The notes under the pieces: generated by a model
Told to the model about the DNA's origin: nothing
The model's input: the letters and a program-made list of their open reading frames with translations, nothing else
The model's database searches: none
Made by a program: the position numbers and the translations under genes
Part shown: piece by piece, positions 58,473-64,000 of the stretch
How positions within the stretch are numbered: position 1 is the first letter of the stretch
How the letters are laid out: every line of letters begins with the position of its first letter
Origin: Erythroxylum novogranatense
Lineage: Eukaryota; Streptophyta; Magnoliopsida; Malpighiales; Erythroxylaceae
Assembly (NCBI GenBank): GCA_029891385.1
Contig: CM057232.1
Location: 70,085,824 to 70,149,823, forward strand
Direction: 5' to 3'
Length of the DNA stretch: 64,000 nt

Positions 58473-59760
58473 TGATAAATACATATTTAACTATGATTGT
58501 ACATCCATATTTAACATGTTTTTTTTATAGTTTTATTATATATTTAGTACTTAATTCGCTCTAAGTGCATTTATAGGTTATATTTTCCTTCATGGATAAA
58601 AAAGAAGAAGAATTCGAAAGAAATCATGACATAAAACAAAGATTTGACACAATTTGGACTTACACGGTCATGTATGTGCCCGTGTAAGTTTTTATGAACA
58701 TATAAATTCATAATTTTAGGTGTTTTTGTAGCTACATGCTCACCTAGATGATTATGTATGTCCCAGAAGCCCTAGTTTTCATTATAAAAGAATGTGGATG
58801 GAGGCAAATAGAAGAGAACTAAGTTTTGTAGTAGTTTTGAGACGTAAGACACCTAGTGAGGTGACGATTTTGATCAAGGGACGAAAAAAAACACAAAAGT
58901 TAACATCAAGAAATCCAATAGAAAGTCACATCAAACCCAAATTTGCAAGAAGATTCAGTAGAAGTAAAAAAGAAAGTAGAATTATGATTCCTTTATTTTC
59001 TATTAGTTTTACGTTATGATTATCTTTGATTTTGTTTTCTATTATTAGTAATTAAATGTTTTTGGTGTCTAGGTTGATAAACTCTAGTTTGGGATAACAA
59101 TATATTTTAATCTTTTATTCAAAGCAATTATATTAATTGATTATTTTGATTCAATTTTATGTTTTATTCTTATTCTAATATATCCAAAATATTGGTGCAT
59201 GATTTGATTTTATATAATTTAGATTGAGAAATCCTCTATATAAACAGATTTACTATAATACGAAGGAGTTGGATGCAAAACTAAAGATAGACTGACATAA
59301 ATCCTCTAAATTATAGTTAAACCTAATAGCAGAATTCATAAATTAATACATCAATCCTAGGTTTTTAACTAGAAAGAGTTTTGTTACACAACTGATGGGT
59401 TAGCTATTAATAGTCTCGAGAGAGCTATTAACATAAGATAGGGATTTTCATGATCCAATAATTAATAATATGATTATATGATAAAATGTTAATAATATCT
59501 AAAAATTCTTAAGGAATTTATCACCTAGATACTACTATTTGTTTTTGACTTTCCTCGTATTTTACTTGTCTTTAGTTCATAATTTTTAATCTTAATTTAG
59601 TTTATTTGTTTAGCTTTATTTATAAATAAAATCCAAATCTAAAATTTATTAATTTTGACCAATTATTTTAAAATAAAGTTTAACTAAAAATCATTTTTTG
59701 TGCTTACCTCTGTGGGAACATTTTCCCTTAAGACCTAAATATATAGCCCTGCCCATTTCA
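58473..59760 (+). repeat. Element C 3' LTR
   Basis: Starts TGATAAATACATA. U3 contains ACACGGTCATGTATGTGCCC, an imperfect palindrome comparable to those in A. A TATA-like ATTATAAAAGAATG lies near 58782. The end is near CTCTGTGGGAACATTTTCCC (59708) and GCCCATTTCA (59760). The exact end is approximate. Confidence 0.7.
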
Positions 59761-59867
59761 TGTTTTAACGTATCTGGCATCATTTAGAAAGTTGGAATTT
59801 TAAATTAAAGCTTATATTTGGCTAACACTTGAAGAAACAATTGAATTTGATATACTTTATTGCTGCA

Positions 59868-60299
59868 TGTTAAAATTATATTTCAAATGGAATTTTATTT
59901 ATGTTGAATTTAATTTGGAAATAATTGTACATGTTTATGTTGTGAAAATCGATCAGATTAGAACAGATTTGCAACTAAATAAGACCGAGGGAATAGTATT
60001 AAATACACAGATTTTACGTGAAAACTCCCAAATTAGGATAAAAACTACGAGCAACGATAGAAGAATTTTACTATTGAGAAAAATTGGAGAATTATAAGGA
60101 AAAACTAGACCCACAAAAATACACAAAATATTTTTATCTCTCTCTTTCTCTTTCTTTTCTCTCTCACCTCACTCTCTATTTTTTTTCTTCTGTTTTCTTT
60201 CTCTTTGTTCATCTATGGTTAGAAAAATTGGCCAACCATTCTTTTGGCATATTAGGCATGTTAGGTACTGAGTGCCTAACTTGCCTACCAAGTTTGACA
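59868..60299 (-). repeat. Copia 3' LTR, about 430 bp
   Basis: Plus-strand ends are TGTTAAAATT (59868) and AGTTTGACA (60299). To the right, ATTCTCCCACTTAAAG reads on the minus strand as the polypurine tract CTTTAAGTGGGAGAAT, so this is the 3' LTR of a minus-strand element. The length fits Tork-like copia LTRs. The leader is CT/GA-rich. Confidence 0.75.
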
Positions 60300-60376
60300 A
60301 TTCTCCCACTTAAAGATTTGATTGAGAGTCAATCAAATCTTCGCACTATTCTTTCTTCCTTACCACTTCATGTTAC

Positions 60377-61398
60377 TTACGTCTCTATCAAGCCACACGA
60401 GGATCGACACCACATAAACTTGTCACCATTGATTACTTTTGTCATAAAATCTGCCAGGTTATCCATTGTATGAATTTCTTATATGTCCACGGTTCGTTCT
60501 TCCACTTTTTCAACAAAGTAATATTGGACTCGAATGTGCTTTGTCTTTGAATGAAATGTTGGATTCTTTAAAGCACTCTAACTATCACAATACAAACTAA
60601 TATTCTCTTATTTATTTCCAAGTTCTTCCAACAGCATCTTCAATCACACTGCTTCTTTCCTAGCTTATGTAGATGTTACATATTCTGCTTCTGTTTTTGG
60701 CGTAGCCACAACTAACTACAGTTTTGAATCCCAGCTCACAACTCCTTTAGCTAATGTAAACACATATCCTGTAGTGGATTTACTTTTATCAAGATCACCA
60801 GCTTAATTAGGATCAATATATCCTCTGACAGTAAAATTTGATCCTCCAAAACATAATGTAACATCTGAGGTTCCGTTGATATATCTAAGAATCCTCTTAA
60901 TAGTATTCCAATGTTCTCGACCAAGATTCGTCATGTATCTACTAACTACTCCCACTATATGTGCAATGTCTAGTCTTGTGTAAATCATAGTGAACATTAG
61001 GCTTCCCACTCCTGATGTATACGGTACTCAAGACATCTCCATCCTCTCTTCTTCATTATTAGGACTCATACTTGAGGATAACTTGAAGTTAATAGGAAGA
61101 GAGGTATAAATTGACTTACAATCTTGCATGTTGAATCGCCGCAAGATCTTCTTCAAATAATTCTTCTGAGAAAGCCAAATCTTCCTATTATTTCTGTCTC
61201 AGTGAATTTGTATCCCTAGAATCTTGTTTGTTGATCCTAAGTCCTTCATTTCAAATTCTCCAGCCAACTTTGCCTTCAATTCTTTGATACGGTCAATATT
61301 GGGGCTTGTTACCAATATGTCGTCTACATACAACAGTAAGACTATAAAATCTTCTTTCTCAAATCTTTTGAAATATGCAGAAGGGTCTGTATTCAGTG
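60377..61398 (-). pseudogene. pol: Tork-like copia pol: end of RT and RNase H
   Basis: The minus strand starts mid-RT at NTDPSAYFKRFEKEDFIVLL, then active site LYVDDILV (near 61325) and FEMKDLGSTNKILGIQIH. It continues with QKNYLKKILRRFNMQDCKS, GSLMFTMIYTRLDIAHIVGV (61009), HWNTIKRILRYINGTSDVTL, and RNase H text TEAEYVTST, LYCDS, FHSKTKHIRVQYYFVEKV and IHTMDNLADFMTK, ending near GLIET (60377). At least five stops interrupt it, often at conserved Gln or Trp. It is cut at 61398 by E3, which removed or displaced gag, protease, integrase and the RT N-terminus beyond the window. Confidence 0.9.
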
Positions 61399-64000
61399 TT
61401 GGGACCTGATCCGGGAACCGGATCCCAATCGGAAAGCAGAAACGGATACAACTAACGAAATGGCAGATAGCTAAAACGAATAACAAAAGACGGAAACAAA
61501 GTACAGAGCGGAGACAAAAGCGGAAGCGAAAATAGCGAAATTGAAAGAAGCAAATCGGAGTGAATGTATCGAAAGCAAATCGAAGAAACATAGCGAAACG
61601 TAAAGCGAATGCAAATCGGAATCGAATAACAAATCGAAATAATCAATAGAATCGAATCACATCCGACATCCGTTGAAAACACGAAGCATAGCAAACTTAT
61701 CACGTTGGAAACACTAAGACATTCCAAATTCGGTATAATTTTTTTTTCTTTTTCTTATTTTCACCTTTATTCGAACTAAAGCAAATCAAATACAATGAAT
61801 TCCCACTTTTGGAAATTCATTCTCATGCAAACCTCAATAATTGAATCATATTCTTATATATCCATACAAATCTTAAATTACATTTTTATCCCAAATTTTA
61901 TCAAAAATTCGGCAGCATAACGGCTGCATTTGTCCTAACCCAAAACATGCAAATGGTAAAATACACTTCTAAAATTTCCACACAAAACTCAAAATCATCG
62001 GACTCTCCCGTCCGGAATCCAAACACCAAAAAACGCAAACCTATACCTAACACTTCCATAATTCTCAATCAGCTAATACAACAATTTCATTATCCACGTC
62101 TCAAATCCAATCTAATCATAGACCAATCGAAGTCATATACAAACTTATATCTCACATTCAATACATAAACCATAAATCACTTACATTCCGAAGTAGATAC
62201 ACTATCAAACTTGAATGGAATTCAAAGCCATTTACAAACCATTTCTAAAAATCTAAACTACACAATTTACAAAATAAGCAAAAACGAATAGTTGGCTTGA
62301 CTTTCTTTCATCCAATCTCCTGCTCCAAACCTGGAGATGGGGATGAAAGGGGGGTGAGCTTGGAAACTCGTGGATAATATATTTATAAATTGAACAACAA
62401 GCGAAAAACTCATTTTTAAGAAGTTTGTCATTTTTAAACATTTTGCGGTAGAAACATTTCAAAGCTTATCTTTCAAATCTTTCATTTTTCAAACCGTTCA
62501 TAAAACATTTCCAAAATCTTACATTTGCAAATCTTATCTTCTCTTTTCTCAAAATTCTCAATTCTTTCTTATTTCAAGATCAAATTTAAAAACATGAATG
62601 CATCACACTTAGAAACGAAACAAAAGCACATAACACATCAAATGGTCCGTTCGGTCCAAAATAACGTCTTGCACATTCTCAAGATAGCGTCCTGGGCATG
62701 CGGAATGAACGTGATTACACTTTCCCGCATAGCGGTCCAGTGTAGCCGTGAAAGGAGTCCAAAATCGGAGCTCCATGTCACTAGCGGGCAGCCGGGAGAA
62801 GGCTATAAAACTAGACAAGTGCGCACTCATCCTACAGATGGGACCTGACCAAACCCACATAACATATAATTGAAAACGAAATTTCAAATTGCCCGAAGGC
62901 ACGTTTCGAAATCTTGATTTTCACAATCTTCACATCATAACATCAAATCGTGTCAAAAAGCTTGACACATGCACATTCCACATATTCACATCAATCTATA
63001 TAACAATCATATTCAATTAATCAATTAATCACATATAAATCAAATGCATAAAAATGAATGCAATTATTTCTTTCAATCATAAATCAACATATACAAATGC
63101 ATAAAGCAGCATTGTTCACATTTTTCAAAAATGTGAAAACATAATTTTCATAAATCTTGTATTCTAAATTTTTTCAATAAATTCCACAAATCATTTACAA
63201 ACATTTTAACGTAAACCTTTTGAACAATTTTTTTTAAATCCTTTGAAAACATAATTTCAGAAATATTTTTCTTTTCTTGATTTTTCAAATTCATATAATT
63301 TACTCATAATTCAAAATATAAATACATTACTCACCTCGAATTGATGCTAGAAACTTGATCCTAACTCCAATTTGATCCTTGCTTCTTTCCTTCTTCCAAT
63401 TAAACTTAACCTAAGCCATAATCATCCAAATTCAACATCATAAATAACATAATTCTTAAAATTGATGTCATAATTCATCAATTCATACTAATTCCAAGAT
63501 ATTTAAATCACCAATTTCTAAAATTCCCAAATTCTAAATTTGACCTAAACCGATTCACTCAAATTCGATATCATATTTAACTTAATTTCTCAAATTGAGC
63601 TTAGAAAACATTAATTCCTCACATATTCAAGCTATCTAAATCTCCAATTTTCAAAAACCCCAATTTCCAAAATTGGCCTAAACCAATTTACACAAATTCA
63701 ATATCATAAATCACAATTTCTTCAAAATTGATTTCATATTTCACAAACCCATACTATTATCTATGATTCTACACCAATAATTCACAAAATTCCCAAAATC
63801 ACAAATTTGGCATAATCCCTAAAACATAAATCCAAAATTAAATCCAATTAATCATGACATCTTCAAAATTGAGCTCATAATCCATGAACCCATATCATTT
63901 CCCTTAATCCTAAACCAAAATCTCATCAAAAATCACACATTAAATTTTTGACTTTACCTCATTTTTCACTGAAATCTGACTTTTCTTGGCTTGGAAGGAA
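61399..64000 (-). mobile_element. E3: gypsy LTR related to E1 and E2, continues past the window
   Basis: Starts TGTTGGGACCTGATCC at 61399, interrupting the copia RT frame. Shared blocks lie in the same order as in E2: GGGGTGAGCTTGGAAACTCGTGG (62352; compare 17430) and GCGGGCAGCCGGGAGAAGGCTA (62784). Near the end, ACTCACCTCGAATTGATGCTAG (63332) matches E1 (13233). The last 50 bp contain minus-strand GAGGTAAAG, at the place of the E1 and E2 splice donors. The orientation follows E2. The likely target duplication copy is TTCAG (61394-61398); its partner is outside the window. Confidence 0.8.

Noticed and set aside
61199..61591. A 130-codon minus-strand frame
   Set aside because: Its first half is E3 LTR sequence and its second half is copia RT. 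It is an accident of the insertion junction.

Overview
The window looks like heterochromatic DNA from a plant nuclear genome, most probably a dicot. It is AT-rich, has no recognisable host gene, tRNA or rRNA, and is built almost entirely from nested, decayed retroelements of plant type: an L1-like LINE carrying an RNase H domain, an RTE-type LINE tail, Athila-like and other Ty3/gypsy elements, Tork-like and Sirevirus-like Ty1/copia pieces, and a Harbinger-type MITE. I cannot name the species from sequence alone.

Layout. 1-2191 is AT-rich spacer. 2204-8097 is a complete-length but dead L1-type LINE on the minus strand with a 12-bp target duplication. 8180-8760 is an RTE LINE tail (minus). 9900-11670 is a badly decayed copia element (minus). 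11839-31646 is an Athila-like element A (plus) with gag/protease and a 3' ORF but no polymerase. Its 5' LTR is split by a gypsy LTR fragment E1 (12619-15904). Its internal region is split by a complete non-autonomous gypsy element E2 (16861-25738; TSD AGATA; LTRs of 2.6 kb; minus strand). 32220-40377 is Athila-like element B (protease, RT, RNase H and integrase remnants, plus strand). A 653-bp Harbinger-type MITE sits at its polypurine tract and a minus-strand LTR sits in its 3' LTR. 41745-52050 holds two similar minus-strand LTR-like blocks (D1, D2) around a solo copia LTR (42356-44193; TSD ACAGC), a gypsy gag-pol (44917-48942, minus) and a Sirevirus-like LTR (48943-50231). 52850-59760 is Athila-like element C, split by a 3.27-kb palindromic LTR structure (54449-57714; TSD GGAAT). 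59868-61398 is a copia LTR plus pol fragment (minus), cut by a third gypsy LTR, E3, that runs off the window end (61399-64000).

None of the elements can be autonomous as read. The LINE ORF2 and the 44.9-48.9 kb gypsy gag-pol each keep one uninterrupted frame register over about 4 kb and are broken only by premature stop codons (10 and 7), the pattern expected from deamination of methylated cytosine. The Athila-like elements carry deletions and indels as well.

The most unusual signals are four: the target-duplication-flanked palindrome made of two oppositely oriented LTRs joined 10 nt into a primer-binding site; a ~185-200-bp repeat module shared by otherwise different gypsy LTRs (about nine tandem units in E1, three in the palindrome); a conserved TATA box, purine-rich leader and consensus 5' splice site inside LTRs of two related families; and a short block, GCGGGCAGCCGGGAGAAGG, conserved in four otherwise diverged LTRs.
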